From assembly GCF_000264905.1 (NCBI RefSeq), contig NW_006763131.1, positions 3,763,154 through 3,827,153 of the forward strand: a DNA stretch of 64,000 nt, given 5' to 3'. The DNA is from Stereum hirsutum FP-91666 SS1. Taxonomy: Eukaryota; Basidiomycota; Agaricomycetes; Russulales; Stereaceae. The notes under the pieces were generated by a model, which was not told the origin of the DNA, made no database searches, and saw only the letters and a list, made by a program, of their open reading frames with translations. The position numbers and the translations under genes are program-made. Of the stretch, positions 46,047 through 60,312 are shown in pieces (position 1 is the stretch's first letter; each line of letters begins with the position of its first letter).

Positions 46047-46704
46047 GGCCTGGAGAGTGGGTGCGCTCAGGCTGCGCCGTCATGGTGCTTGTCATTTTGA
46101 TGTAGGGAATTCAGTATCTAGGATCCGAGGAGTTACATATAGTAAAAATCCTGCTTATTTTTGTACTCGTACTACTTAGTCTCCCCTTTCCTATTGCCCA
46201 ACTCGTTTCTTGGCCTCTTCATACTTTCCGTCTTGACGCCACAGATTTTCAAGGACCCTTTAACTCGTGCGCGTGATGGATTGAATTGAACTGATTTCAA
46301 CTTTGTCGGTCTCGTGTCTTTTGAATATGGCGTCTATCGAGGACTCTTTAACTTGGCACTGGCAATGCATGACAGCCTCCAGCGTTCCGTCCTTCTTACA
46401 GCCGCATCCGCTCCCGCCCATACTCTCGATATCTGTTCCGTCTCCCTGATTGAAGTATCTTTTTGCTTTTGGGCCAGGGTTGAAAGTCCCGTCTCGGGAG
46501 GCGTTCGACTTAATTCAAGGAAGGAAAAGGATCCACGCTACATACGCCACACGTCGGAGTTTCAGTCGGAGTCTCGGGATCCCGGGTCGTCGCCACCGGG
46601 GTCCGTCGGGCCTGCGACCACCGCCAAAGCATCACACCTCCTGATACTCGCTCTTTGCTTCATTCGTACTACTTTCTAAACACCTATACCAGAAACAACA
46701 AAAC
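46047..46704. other. 3' flank and SPF30 promoter
   Basis: No supported gene. A TTGACGCCACAG word lies near 46233, about 470 bp upstream of the SPF30 ATG. Confidence 0.4.
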
Positions 46705-47576
46705 ATGGACAAAGCCGACCTCGAAACCTACCAAGTCCAGCTCTCCCAAGTCGAACTCGCGCTCTCCGCCGACCCCGAAAACACAGAACTCGTCTCCCTC
46801 CGCTCCGAACTCATCGAACTCATCGACCTCACCCAAACCTCGCTCGCACAGAACGCTGCCGCATCTTCGGCCGCTTCGTCATCCCATCATAAAGCTTCTG
46901 AAGGTTCGGGTTCTGGTTCGGGGTCGGGGTCACGCAAGTCTGGAGGTGGTGGTGGTGGTGGGACGGGAGGAGGAGAGAAGCAGGTGTGGTCGGCGGGGGA
47001 CGAGTGTCTTGCGAAGTATAGCGGGGATGGGGCTTGGTATCCCGCGCGTATCAATTCCGTAGGTGGATCGGCGGAGAAGAGGATGTACAGTATCCTTTTC
47101 AAAGGGTACAACTCGACTGAAATGCTCGAATCGAACGCGCTCAAGCCCTTGCCCGCGAACTACGCCTCGACTGGCCCGTCATCATCGAAGTGGGGCGGGG
47201 GAGGAGGGAGCAAGCGGAAGATAGACGCGGTGGAGGAGGCGGAGAGGGATAAGAAACGGAAGAAGAACGAGAAGAAGTTGGAGGTGAGGGCGGCGAAGGC
47301 GAAGGAGCAGACGCAGAAACAGGCGTCGTGGCAGAAGTTTGCGAAGAAGTCGGAGAAGAAGGGGGTGCATATCGCTGGGGTGGCGGGGACGAGTATATTC
47401 AAGACGCCGGATAATCCGCTTGGGAAGGGTGCGTTTGTCGGTTTCTTGTCGGTTTCCTGTTGTCGGCTCATGGAGAATTGGACTTTCCAGTTGGCGTTAC
47501 GGGCAGTGGGAAGGGTATGACGGAGTATCATTCGAAGAACAAGCACAAGTTCGAAGCGACCCAGGAGCAGCCATGA
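46705..47576 (+). CDS. Tudor-domain splicing factor SPF30/SMNDC1-like
   Basis: Nuclear spliceosome assembly factor related to SMN; the Tudor domain binds symmetrically dimethylated Arg of Sm proteins. N-terminal helix pair: MDKADLETYQVQLSQVELAL and LRSELIELIDLTQTSLAQ, as in SMNDC1. A Ser/Gly-rich linker follows (GSGSGSGSGSRKSGGGGGGG). The Tudor domain is WSAGDECLAKYSGDGAWYPA, RINSVGGSAEKRMYSILFKG, YNSTEMLESNALKPL, with aromatic cage residues W, Y and Y in place. The tail is strongly basic (KKRKKNEKKLEVRAAKAKEQ). A 60-70 nt intron near 47430 precedes the conserved end GVTGSGKGMTEYHSKNKHKF and the stop TGA at 47574-47576. Confidence 0.9.
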
Positions 47577-50500
47577 GCGGTATGTTCATTCAATACTATC
47601 ATATGTTGCCCATCACTCCTGTCGACTGAACTCTACTATTATCGGCTTTATGGCGTATTCGACATCTTCCAGGTCTCGGTCGGCCACTCATCTTTTGTCA
47701 GGACTCAGTGCTCAGCGGCGTGACTGGATCAAAGCACAGTATCCTATCCTGCTCGTGTGCCGTTTTTACTTCTGTTTTCTGTCTTTCATCGTGTTCACAA
47801 GCCCTCATCTGTTTTTGTTTTTCCGTCTTTGTGCTTATACTACAGACCCATCTTCTCCGTCTCTGCCACTCTGCGAAGGAAGGAATGGCAAGTCCTTCGT
47901 ATGCTCTGCTGCTCGCCGTACGTGCTCATTCGACCTTGCAATGAAATACTTGATTGATGAACGGCGCCGTTGTGTGCGCCTGCATCGTCACACAACATGC
48001 TCGATGGAAAGAAATTCGACCAAGTTCGAAGTCGCAGTGGCTCACACATACACTCAGGCTCTCTGCTCGTACCGCACCCGGACTTGGTGTTGGTGGTCGT
48101 GAGCAGCTAAACACCGAGCGCTGAGCGCCTCACAGCGGAAGGGCCTCGTCCGCGGCAACCCTCTGTTTCGCTGCGGGACATATGAATGACATACGAAGGT
48201 TTGAACCTTGCAGTATCCAATATGATGACCGTAACGGAACACATCTAACGGTCGTCTCTGCATCCCGTAAGTCAAGTATCTCAGATCTCCCTTTCGTACC
48301 GGCGAGATAACTACGTCGCGTCCGAACTCGTTCTCCGGAAGGGTGCAAGGCGATATACAAATTGTGTGGTACGAATCTTCTCCATCGCGTTGCCCATTAT
48401 GTTGTAATGGAGTCCGATTTGATGCCTAACCACCCTCTTAGGGCACCGTCCTAGTCTTCTCAGACGAGAAGGTCCAGAGGACGCGACGCTACACTACTTC
48501 TGAGCGTACATGCACACCAACACGGGTTTGTGGAGACGAGACGGTGCCGGAGGTTTTCGCTGGCGTTACGCTATGTACGCTCTATGGTTCTTGATCTTAC
48601 GATTTCATTGTCCCTGTGGCGTGGTGGTCACTAATAATGTTTTGACTATCACCAAGTTTGGTATTTCAGACGAACTTGGGCGTCTTTCCCTTTCGGTCGG
48701 TCGGTCGGTCGTTTCATTCTGCGAACACTGACGATCTCTGTTCCATGTGCTACACACTTACGACTGTACCGCCGTGTGCAGGTGGATGGATAGACCTTGC
48801 TATATGCTACTTGGGTCTAACGTGCGAGCGCGAGTGCGAGCTGTTTAATTAATTGTAGCCGACCAAGCGCCTCCATGTTTTGGGACTCTTGGACGAATCT
48901 GGTGAGAACCGACATGATTTCTTTTTGCTTCAGCTCTTGCTCGCACATATCCGACCCGGCTGCAGTGGTTGGTTCCCGGTCAGTAACCGAATACGGTTGG
49001 TCATTACCCGCAGCAATTATTGTTGATTGGAATGAGGGGAATCAATCCGGTTATCTACTACTTGGGCATATCGTGCGAGTTGTGGCCAACCAGATGAGTT
49101 TCTATCATCTCAACTCGGGCTCCTGGCCTATAACCAAATATGATTGGTTCCTCTTCTGAAGCAAATATTATACCTTCGAAGACACAGCGTTGAAGAAACT
49201 ACGGGGAACTGCATGGACGAAACTTTGCCATTTACTACTTGGGTTTACCGTGCGAATCTTGTTGCGACTACAACCGTTGGTTGAGCGCTCAGCTGATATG
49301 GTTGGACGTTGTACAGCGAAGGGATTTGGTTGGCTCCTGGCCTGTGACGGCATGATTGGCTCCTGGCTTGTAGCAATGCGATTGGACGGTTAGTGCATTT
49401 ATGTTCGACATTCGATGTACTACTTGGGTTTATCGTGCGAGCTGATGTCATAGGCAACAGCTCGAACCTCTTGTACCAATGCGTCGATGACCGAAATGAC
49501 AACAAAATGGCTTTCTCTAGCTCCCAACTGGTGGTGTTCAATTCTCGACCTGATGTAACGCCATGTGATTGGAAGGCACAGATAGATACAATATGAACCT
49601 ACAGGTTCGGCGCAAACGACGACCCGGGGAATTGCGCGACCGTGTCAACGAAGCTCCCTCTATTGAGAATTTGGAGTTCCCCCCACGTTGGCTGAGCATG
49701 CATACTACACAGCATGATCACTTCTGGGGACTTTTGCAGCGGTGAGATCTGTTTGCCGTCGTGAGGGCTAGACTGCCGACGCACAGAACAACCAGGGTCA
49801 TCGGTCCATTGTACATGTGAGCAGTCCCCTTGTGTGTCATGACGAGCAAGCCGCATACAGTACAACTCTCTTCGTAGCTCTCGGTTCTATCATACATAAT
49901 ATCGGGGAAGGGAATCTACGCATGTCGGGACACCGTGACGGTCGATCATCTCATGCTTTGTGCCCATCAGAGTCACATCCTGCGAACTTGGTCGATTCAT
50001 TGTCCTCGGCTCCTGACGTCGCCTTCCTATGATCGAGCCACTGTATAGTCTCCGAACGAACACCCTTCTTCGAACTCTGGGGAGCGCCTGCAGATTGCCC
50101 TTACCTCGAGGGGGCACACGGAGAGATCGTCATGGATCGTGTGTATCTCCTTTCAGACCTCGACGGTTGGTAGTTTGCATGGCTTCCCATGATGCCCTTC
50201 ACCGAGGGCGCTTTTTTGTTATTTACATGTACAGGTACTGTGGTCTAGACTCCTTTCAATTGGGCGGGATAATGACGCTCGACCTCAGAATACTAATATT
50301 ATCCACTCCGCCTTGGTGCGACTTTCGTAAACCTGTTTGTTCGATGAACCACGACCAAAGTATGATGTCATGTTCGTAACAAACCTGCCCGGCGGGCTGG
50401 GCTCATCGACAATAATATCATGGAGAATAAATAACGTACTAAGATGGACGTAGAACGGCAGTTGGACATGCGAGACGCCTTTGTGGCCCGCCTTGCGTCC

Positions 50501-50986
50501 CTCGTAGGCCCTCAGGCCTTAGGTCTCCGCGGATGCGGGAAGGGGTCGTCATACAAAAAAAGGTCCATTTTCGTATGGCCCGCTGTCAATCAGGACGGTG
50601 CTGTAAGAGCGAGAGACATAGCTGCTTGGGGTTCCGTTTCATCCACCGTCACATTCCTATGATGTTTCTCGCCACTTCAGTTGCCCCGACTGGTCTTTAC
50701 GTCCCTTACGCCGAGATGTGGCACCGCATCGCATGTTTTCTTTGGCTTGAATTGAACGAGTGACAGCAACGGTCAACATGTCCTTTCAGCTTCGGGGTGC
50801 CCGGAGTATAACGAGTCGAAGAGCCCGTCTTTGAAATACTAGAACGTTGTGTGACTAGATGAAATGCAGGTCTTACAGCAGGCGCGGTGAATTGAGTAGG
50901 AATACAAGAATACAACATCATCAGCATCGCAGACGATCGAGGCCGTCGCTCCAAAAACACGACCGAACACGGCGACGTAGCTCGCC
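47577..50986. other. 3.4-kb gene-poor region
   Basis: Open frames up to 150 codons are present but none has a recognised motif, and they conflict between strands. Between 48806 and about 49600 a degenerate repeat occurs (listed separately). The remainder looks like decayed intergenic sequence with many ATTGG (CCAAT-box-like) words around 49025-49570. Confidence 0.45.
48806..49600. repeat. degenerate tandem repeat, unit about 180 bp
   Basis: A conserved word starting TACTACTTGGG and ending CGTGCGA(G/A) occurs at 48806-48828, 49056-49079, 49233-49256 and 49418-49441, i.e. 250, 177 and 185 bp apart. Between these lies a second word, TTGG(C/T)TCC(C/T)GG, near 48968, 49118, 49330 and 49352, usually near ATTGG. 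Units have diverged strongly elsewhere. No coding capacity; function unknown. Confidence 0.6.
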
Positions 50987-53069
<2,083 letters not shown>

Positions 53070-53585
53070 AATGGGGAGACCTCCAGGTTATTGTGGCGAG
53101 GAGTTAATTGACTGAAAGCAGTTATGCTGCAGTGACCGTTGGACAGGCGCCTTTCGGTGTGAAATCGAGCAGTAAGCGATAGAGACTTCTCGGGAGCAGA
53201 ATAGGCTATATTGAAAGGCTAGGTTCAAGTAAGCTAGAAAGCACCAGAGTAGAGGACTGTGGACTGAGGCAGAAAGTGAAGTAGCTCAATCTGCAAAGAT
53301 TTGCTATGCGGCAACTGCCGATCTCGATCACAGGTCTCACACGCTCCCAAAAAGGTAAGTAAGAAACTCAACCGTTGAACGTTCAACCACTACGTACCGC
53401 CACCGCCGTTCCGACTCGTCGCGTTGAACGCCGCTGTAAGTACGCGCCATCTAACTGTCCCACCCGTTTGTGATCTCATAAAACAAACTGCGTCTCCAAT
53501 CTTGATCACGCTTTGCACACACAGCCCATTGATTATCCTCGTGTTGAGTGGTAGTTGTTTGTGAACAGACTCCACTACAGGCGAC
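53070..53585. other. divergent promoters of RIO2 and NAA40
   Basis: 516 bp between divergent ATGs. No gene; a minus-strand open frame at 53390-53629 overlaps the start of NAA40 and has no motif. Confidence 0.45.
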
Positions 53586-54620
53586 ATGTCAGCTCGCTCA
53601 CGAATGCCTCTGCGGAAGCTCTCTGCCACACAAAAGGCCGTGAAAGTATGTCCGCTCGTTCTGCTGCTCCGTTACTACCGTGATTCTATTTTATACTGTA
53701 ACGTCAGGCGACAGCGGGACAGCTGCGTAGTTTGATTCCCACGACATGTATGGCTTCTCAAGAACAGTGCGTACAATGTCACCTTTGATGCTCTGGTAAT
53801 TAACACATCATCTTGAAGGTACGATGTGCAGGTATCCCACTCCACGGACCTTTCCGTGAGCGAGCGAGAATTAATTTGGAATATCTTTGAAATGAATATG
53901 AAAGCGCTGTGAGTGTGGGATTTCTAGATATTGGTTCATGGTCCTGGCGTCGCTGAGGACAGGCAAATAGTTCTGAGGGATCTTCACTAGGTTGGAATCC
54001 ACCCAAGAAACGGCGCGAACTATTTCACAAGAACTCCCGCTTCATTCTCGTCCAGAAACCCATGGAGAAAGACTCACCGGCATCCTCCGGCGAGATTGTC
54101 GCGTACACGATGTTTCGATTTATTCGCGAACAAGGTGAGAATCTTGTCTATTGGTATGTCTCTTGTGTCTTAATTTGCGGTGGGAACATTACTCAAATGA
54201 TTACCATGTTATCTGCAGTTACGAGCTACAAGTCGGCAAGGATGCACGACGGACAGGTATAGGCCGACTGCTCATGCAGTACCTGGGGGAAGTGGGTCGC
54301 CATTGGAAAATGGACAAGATCATGCTCACTGTCTTTCGATGTACGCCATTCGCTAGCTTCCTTGCGTACTTCCTAAGCTTTCTGACGACTTTGCTTCATC
54401 CTTACACTCCACAGCCAACGAACCTGCCCTCGCAGCATACGGCTCAATGGGGTATGTTCTTCGCCTGGCTATGCCTGCAGTTGTGTGGTAGGGCGACTGA
54501 CTTCATATGTCCGATAGTTTCGCAGTCGATCCCACGTCTCCTGGATACGGCGATGAGGCCGACTGGGACGAGGAAGACCGAACCACAGATTACTGGATCA
54601 TGTCGAGGGAAATCTCTTAG
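53586..54620 (+). CDS. NAA40: N-alpha-acetyltransferase 40 (NatD), histone H4/H2A type
   Basis: GNAT enzyme that acetylates the N-terminal Ser of histones H4 and H2A. Short N-terminus (MSARSRMPLRKLSATQKAVK), then exons with DLSVSERELIWNIFEMNMKA, FILVQKPMEKDSPASSGEIV, VAYTMFRFIREQGENLVYCY and ELQVGKDARRTGIGRLLMQY. RRTGIGRLLM is the acetyl-CoA loop (R/Q-x-x-G-x-G/A). Then WKMDKIMLTVFKANEPALAA with NEPALAAYGSMGF, typical of the NatD subgroup. The last exon holds DYWIMSREIS and the stop at 54618-54620. Six or seven introns, several exons below 60 nt. Confidence 0.9.
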
Positions 54621-55727
54621 CTCGTCCTTTCACAGCTTTCTCCACCCCGGACACGATCATCTCGGATTTACATAAATACGGAAAATGCTTGGATCCTCAA
54701 TCGACAGCTCGCCTCATCTCACATGGAATCTGAACACCAGTATCTGTCATTATATCAGCGCCACATCTCCTTTAATCCCTCATTACCTTAGTAGAACAAC
54801 ACAATATCCAATATAACAAGCTAGAAGTTCAATTACTTATTGGGTTTTATCCGCATCCCGCCCAAAACCCGTCGAGTGTCGGAGTCTTCCGGTGTCACAT
54901 CTCCTCCCACCAATCTTGCCAGCGTCTCCAACAAATTACCATGCCGGCAATGTCCCTAAGACGTTGTGGCCACTCATCTAACGGAGAATGAGACAGATTG
55001 CTACCGAACGCCACCGAACGCCACCTCAAGTGTAGCATAAAGGACCCTGGGTCAGCGTACCAAGTATCACAACGGATGACACCATTGTCTCAAAGGAGTA
55101 GAAGAATGGATGTCATCATTCTGTCAAAGCGAGCAACTCACGACGGTCCCTCGCCGCCCTGTCGCCCTCGATCTTCACGCCCATATGACGAGAAAATACA
55201 AACTTTGGAGGTGACATGATGGCGAGCAAAGTTCTCGGAAGAGAGTAGTTTGCCTTTAGAGGTACTTACAGTGACCTTTTCGTGACGAAGCCCCGGCATC
55301 TCGGAAAACGATCTCCTGTATCTTGAGCTGAAGAGTGGTGGCCTGCACCATATTTGCTGATCAGCAAGACATCGATGTCGTTTCCGACGGTTCCGCTGAT
55401 GAACCATATTGTGCCGGTGCTGCTTCGTTCGACGACTTCACCGGTGTCCTAATATAGCCATGACTGGCATCCGTTATCAGCTTGTTCGTCAACCATCTTG
55501 TGTAACCTGAACTGGCAACCGTGGAGACCGTGCGTCCGCGGCTCTCGCGTGCAACGTACTATGCTTTCCTGGTCGAGCGACACAGCGCCACCATGGTTCA
55601 TTCCTAACGGGAAAATCATATGCAGTCGGCGATATGAGTAAGAATGTAATACAACGGCAACGGAAAGAAAACTTTCTGGGTATACGTGACCACGAGGAAA
55701 CGCCAAACAAACACAAGGTTCACGCGT
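54621..55727. other. convergent 3' flanks of NAA40 and the SDR gene
   Basis: 1.1 kb without a supported gene. The minus-strand open frame at 55138-55407 (89 codons) is basic and has no motif; the frames at 55449-55846 are out of frame with the SDR gene. Confidence 0.4.
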
Positions 55728-56802
55728 TCATCTCTGAGAGTGCTTTGTCGATATCTCTTCCAGGATCTCCGTCCATACCCGTTTCCCAAGTCTCTTGCCC
55801 TCGTCGCTCGTAACGAGTGGACCGGGACTGTAAGTGAAGCAACCAAATATGGTCAGATTGATAGGACGTGTAACCGGTAAGATAGACATACACGGCAATC
55901 TTTCCCCTTCTCCAGTATTTCCCATGGCACTCCCGGCCTTGTATGGATGCATGAACCAAAGCTCGGCTCCCTTTTTCCGTTGACATGGCAAATATCCGGA
56001 AGAAAACCGCGACGAACGCGCGCTCATACCACTTGTCGTATGCTCTTCCCAGGTCAGACCGAACCAAGCCAGGCGACAACGAATTGACCACGACCGCAGG
56101 AATCTCGTTGTCTCCCTCTCTCGTGATGATGGCAGCGAGCTCGGTGGTGATGTACTGATCAAATAATTTCGAGATGCCATACTGCTTCCTCGTAAACGCC
56201 TCTGGTGCATTGAGAGCGTGGAGGATGTGTGGCGCGTTCTGCTGCTCCAGGTGCTTTATGGAGGCGTGGACATGCGAACCCACGATACAAAGATGAGGAA
56301 GTTCTTTGCCACTTGGATCTGCGTTGTCGCTATCCGGTCTTCTGCTCCCGCGAAGCTTCGCAAGCAGCAAGTACCCAAGCAGCGCAGTGGACAGCACGTT
56401 AACCTGCAACGCCATCTCCCAACCCTCCTTGCTCTTCTCGTATTTACGAGGAAACACTCCCGCATTTAAAACGACAATATCCACCGTCGGGAGCTCGGTC
56501 TCAACGCGCGTGAGGAAGGCAGAGACGCTCGCATAGGACTCGTAGTCGAGGGTCCAAACCTGTACGACTCCGTACCGTTTGGTGGAAGACTCGATGGAGG
56601 ATTTGGCTCTGAGACCTTTGGCTTCGGAGCGAACAGCAAGGACCACAGTTTTCGCGCCTAGAGAAACGAAGTGGCGGGCTGCTTCGAGACCGAGACCGGT
56701 GTTGGATCCGGTGACGATGATGGTTTTGTCGGAGAATGTGGAAGGAGGAGGAAGAGGTGAACGGCCATATTTCTCCTTGAGAAGACCGAAAAGTGCTGCC
56801 AT
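55728..56802 (-). CDS. short-chain dehydrogenase/reductase (retinol-dehydrogenase-like)
   Basis: NAD(P)-dependent oxidoreductase of the classical SDR type; substrate unknown. After MAALFGLLKEKYGRSPLPPP comes the Rossmann motif IIVTGSNTGLGLEAARHF (TGxxxGxG). Then VDIVVLNAGVFPRK (NAG motif), LCIVGSHVHASI with the catalytic Ser and KQYGISKLFDQYI with the YxxxK pair. SLSPGLVRSDLGRAYDKWYE is the Pro-Gly turn. One intron is needed near 55830-55890: the donor GTATGT after KIAV restores the frame to PGPLVTSDEGKRLGKRVWTE. The longest open frame runs further 5' but is antisense to the neighbouring NDUFB11 gene, so the Met at 56802 is chosen. About 340 residues. Confidence 0.87.
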
Positions 56803-57012
56803 GAGTAGGAGATGCTCAGCGTCGTCAGAGAAATTCTCCAGAGTACAAGGACTAGATGTATTCAGCGCGTTACGGAGAGGAAATCTATCTCCTACGCCAC
56901 CACTCGTAAACGTCGTGAGATCGCTCTCGGCAAACGCCGGATCGGCCTCACGCTCAACGACGTCGAAGAACCTCATTGTGCTCACTTCATTCACCCTACC
57001 TTTTGCCCGACC

Positions 57013-57516
57013 ATGCCGCAGTGCATGACTGGCCTTCGAGCCCTCCGCGGGCGTCCTTCTCGTCAAATCTGCAACAAGCGTTTCGCCTCGCACGGCCACG
57101 GCGCACCACGGTTCAACGAACCCTCAGGTTACCTCTTCGGCGAGAAGGTGCGTCCTGGATCTCAACTTTCCACTACTATTGACTCATCGCTATTTCTCGT
57201 ACTTTACATGGTCTTCGTCATTACCATCATATTCATATATGCGCTTAATAGCCCCCAGCACCCGGACAGAAACGAGTGAAGGAGGACTGGGAGAACATCT
57301 GGTACATCGGGATGTTCGGAGGTATGATCGGAGTGTCAGTATTGTTGTACTACAAGCCAGATTCTGCGTGCGTCTGTTTTCTGCATCTACCTTTCGCTTC
57401 AAGTGCTAACCCAGTTGTCGTTGGATGTACTCAGTGTTCAGAACTGGGCGCTTCAGGAAGCAAAGCAAAGGATGGAGGCCCGCGGCGAGCCGACCGAGTA
57501 CAAGCCTTCATCATAA
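57013..57516 (+). CDS. mitochondrial complex I accessory subunit NDUFB11 (ESSS)
   Basis: Small single-pass subunit of NADH:ubiquinone oxidoreductase in the inner membrane. Mitochondrial leader MPQCMTGLRALRGRPSRQIC, then HGAPRFNEPSGYLFGEK. After an intron comes PPAPGQKRVKEDWENIWYIG, with the membrane helix MFGGMIGVSVLLYY and KPDS. A second intron precedes VQNWALQEAKQRMEARGEPT and EYKPSS. Three exons, about 115 residues. FNEPSGYLFGEK and EDWENIWYIG are the family's conserved parts. The gene is divergent from the SDR gene, with 210 bp between their ATGs. Confidence 0.88.
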
Positions 57517-57847
57517 CTCCCTTTGCCGCCACCACTACTCCTCTCTTCCGGTTAGATTATTATGGATTTGCTAGCCATAGAGGACCATCAATTATCGACC
57601 AACATTATCTCTTGCCTGCTCGCGTATGAAATCAACCAAGCCGAGTTATGCATGCATGTACATTAACCGAAACCTAAACGTGGTGTAAGACCACCCTCCG
57701 TCTAGCCTCTACGTTCTCCTTGCCAGCCCCATTACCCGACGCAGGTCCTCCTAGCATAGCGTGAGTGCAGTTGATGCTCGTGATCCTGACTGAAGTCATC
57801 GCGGAAATTTGAATTGAAGCGGTTGACGCTTCGTCTATCGGAGCCCT
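57517..57847. other. convergent 3' flanks of NDUFB11 and GCV3
   Basis: About 330 bp, no gene seen; the 3' untranslated regions of the two genes meet here. Confidence 0.5.
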
Positions 57848-58809
57848 TTATGACGCTGCCTCTTCACAGAAGGCCTTGTACTCCTCCGCGGACATGAGCT
57901 TCTCCAGCTATATCATGGCCGACCATCAGCATTGCATACTTGCGTAAACTCATGTTTTACTTTGCACGCACCTCTGAAGGATCCGCGAGTTTGATTTTGC
58001 AAAGCCAGCCTACGATTATTATAGCAAGTCAGAGAAGGGAATGCTTAGGATTGACTCCGGCACGTCGGGTCAAACCTATACGTGAGAGTGCCACGTACCT
58101 TTCTGTTCTGGCGACTTGTTGAGGAGTGAAGGCTCGCTGCTCAACTGGCTGTTGATATCCTCAATTGTTCCGGATACCGGGGAGTACTATCGTGTCGGCG
58201 AACGGAGAACGTACGTTAGAGTCGATTAGCACGAGAATAAGAAAACAAGCAGCGGAGGTGGGAACGTACGATATCAGACGCAGCCTTCACACTCTCCACA
58301 GCACCGATGTTGTCTGTATACAAAGAATGAGCATCATACAGACAGCGTAAACAAATAGCCGAAACGCGATCGAACAACCAACAGCCATGCAGAGAGAGAA
58401 AGGACTGTAAAAAGGAGAAAAGAAGCCACATACCACCCTGTCCTACCGACGACCCCTGTTCCGACAATTCAACAAAAACGACATCCCCAAGACTTGACTG
58501 TGCGTAATCCGTGATCATGACCGTACCCAAACCCTTCTCGTCGTCGAACTCGACCGCCTCGTGGTCTTTGGTGTATCTCTTGGCTATACGAGGACATAAT
58601 CACCAGCACGTAAGTATCAGCTAGCATCAGATATGACTGCCTGAGCATAACCAGAGGGAGGACGCACTGATGAGTGTCCTCGCGAAGGCATGTCCGGGAC
58701 GAAAAACGTTCGCCGCAGAAAGAGATTTCAGCGAGTTGGAGGCACGCAGGCCTGTCTTCAGTGAAGACGACGAAGCACGAGAGGTCTGGCGGAGGGCTGC
58801 TGCGAGCAT
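57848..58809 (-). CDS. GCV3: glycine cleavage system H protein, mitochondrial
   Basis: Lipoyl carrier of the glycine decarboxylase complex. Import leader MLAAALRQTSRASSSSLKTG followed by AANVFRPGHAFARTLI. Then KRYTKDHEAVEFDDEKGLGT, VMITDYAQSSLGDVVFVELS, EQGSSVGQGG, and the lipoylation site GAVESVKAASDIYSPVSG, where the Lys of ESVKAASD carries the lipoyl group. IEDINSQLSSEPSLLNKSP and the end EKLMSAEEYKAFCEEAAS are standard. Several introns split a protein of about 170 residues. The ATG at 58807-58809 is the first that starts a mitochondrial-type leader. Confidence 0.94.
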
Positions 58810-59376
58810 GGCTGCCTTTTTAGCGAAACAGAGGAGGGATGAAAAACGAGTTGAAGACAAGGTCGTACAAGCGAAGGGACGATGAACGCGAACACGGTTT
58901 ATTACACGATATGCACGCGGAGGCGCGGGAATCCGCTCGGAAGGCGACTCTACAAACGTCCAGTTCGCCCTGGCCTTTGTCGGCCTTCTCGATAAGTATT
59001 TATTCGACCATACGCACTCGAGCCGGACGAGACTGATGACGGCGAGCACATGTCAATGTACAGCGTCCGGAAAAGGTAGAAAGTTGGTGTCCTTATTGTT
59101 CAAATCTCGGAGACTCGGACCCGAATAAACATGGATTCCCTTTCAAAGTTCCCCGCACAATCGCCTTGTTACTGTGACGATTATCATGTCTCCACTCATT
59201 TCTCGGCCCACCAAGAAGAGATATCACGCTTTTTCTCGAACATATGTCCCGCCATCCAACCTGATCGAGCCCAGCGGGCAGAACATCGCGTCTGAGACTT
59301 GCTCTGGACTTCAGCTATTCACGTCCGATGAGACATCTGACATATTTCTCGACACTGACGCGCAAATATCCAGCGG
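58810..59376. other. divergent promoters of GCV3 and the tentative gene
   Basis: No supported gene. A 65-codon plus-strand frame starts with ATG at 59186 and ends at 59380; it has no motif and overlaps the start proposed for the next gene. Confidence 0.35.
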
Positions 59377-60312
59377 ATGAGCACTGTCTCACTAGAATCA
59401 CCATTCGTAAGCAATTACTTTTGGAGAGATATAAAATCTCTCCTTTGCCAGCTTGTATTCTCCAGAGGTGGCCCGCGGCCTTCATACCTGTTGTACGTTC
59501 GAGTCCTTCCTTGTCCTGTCCTGTCCTCCCACCCCATCCTTCTTCCCTTATTTCGATTGTATACTCACCGATTCATTCTTATATTCCAACTGTCTCTGTA
59601 GAACCAGGCGAGGCCCGGTGCGAGGCCTGAATGTGCAGTGAGTGTCCTCCTATCTTCGTACGTGCCCTCTTCAGACCACAACTGACTTAACCGGCTCTCT
59701 CTCTGTCTTCTCTTACAGAAAATCGGATCGTGGCCAAAGTGCTGCCGTCCGTGAGCCGGAGCCCCTCGCTTCGCCCGAGAGTGCATGGAGCTCGGTACGT
59801 CCTCTCTCATCCATTACCCACCACCACACTTCGTCGACTGACTATCCTCTGCGTTTTTTATTGTGGGCTGCACGCTATACGGTAATAGGCGTGTACGGCA
59901 TAGAAAGCTTCAATCGTCCAGGCGTGGGAGTGTCACGTCCAAGGGCGAAGTCGCTGGGTCTCCCGTGCTCGTAACGAACCCGCTCTCGGAGGATTCGGTT
60001 TGGGTTTTGGGCTCCCTGTTTCGTGTCTCGGTCTCGTGTCTCGTGTTTTGTGTCTGCGTTTTCGTTTCTAGGTCTACGGGGTCTGCGGGCGCCCCTAGGG
60101 TAAGTTTGAGCATGGGCCGATCCCCGTGTTCACCATTTCACTTTTTCTCTTCCGTCTGTTACTGATAACCGGACCCCTTGGTAGTGCGTCGGCCTCTTCG
60201 TGGCTCAGGGGACTAGTACCCTTCGGGGGAAGCCAACAGACGCACACCTCAAGATAAAGATTCCATGCAAGACGGAGCACTCATGCTTGATGCCGAAGTG
60301 TATGCAGTAAAT
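59377..60312 (+). CDS. tentative small multi-exon gene, function unknown
   Basis: No family recognised. Starting at the ATG at 59377 (MSTVSLESPF), exons 59377-59406, 59452-59492, 59602-59637 and 59719-59794 join in one frame. Each has GT/AG ends and the lengths sum to a multiple of three. They give FLVFSRGGPRPSYLL, TRRGPVRGLNVQ and KSDRGQSAAVREPEPLASPE. A fifth exon from about 59908 encodes LQSSRRGSVTSKGEVAGSPV and LVTNPLSEDS, basic and Ser-rich like a phosphorylated tail. What follows is unclear: either the frame stays open through a T-rich stretch that looks like an intron, or splicing occurs near 60000-60180. One open end runs to a TAA at 60310-60312. Frame agreement over several small exons is the main support; the 3' end is a guess. 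Confidence 0.35.

Noticed and set aside
47650..48102. 150-codon plus-strand open frame after SPF30
   Set aside because: No motif, Phe/Ser/Cys-rich composition, and competing frames of similar length; likely intergenic.
56803..57099. N-terminal extension of the SDR gene
   Set aside because: It starts antisense to the NDUFB11 coding exon and has no homology to SDR proteins; the family start fits the Met at 56802.
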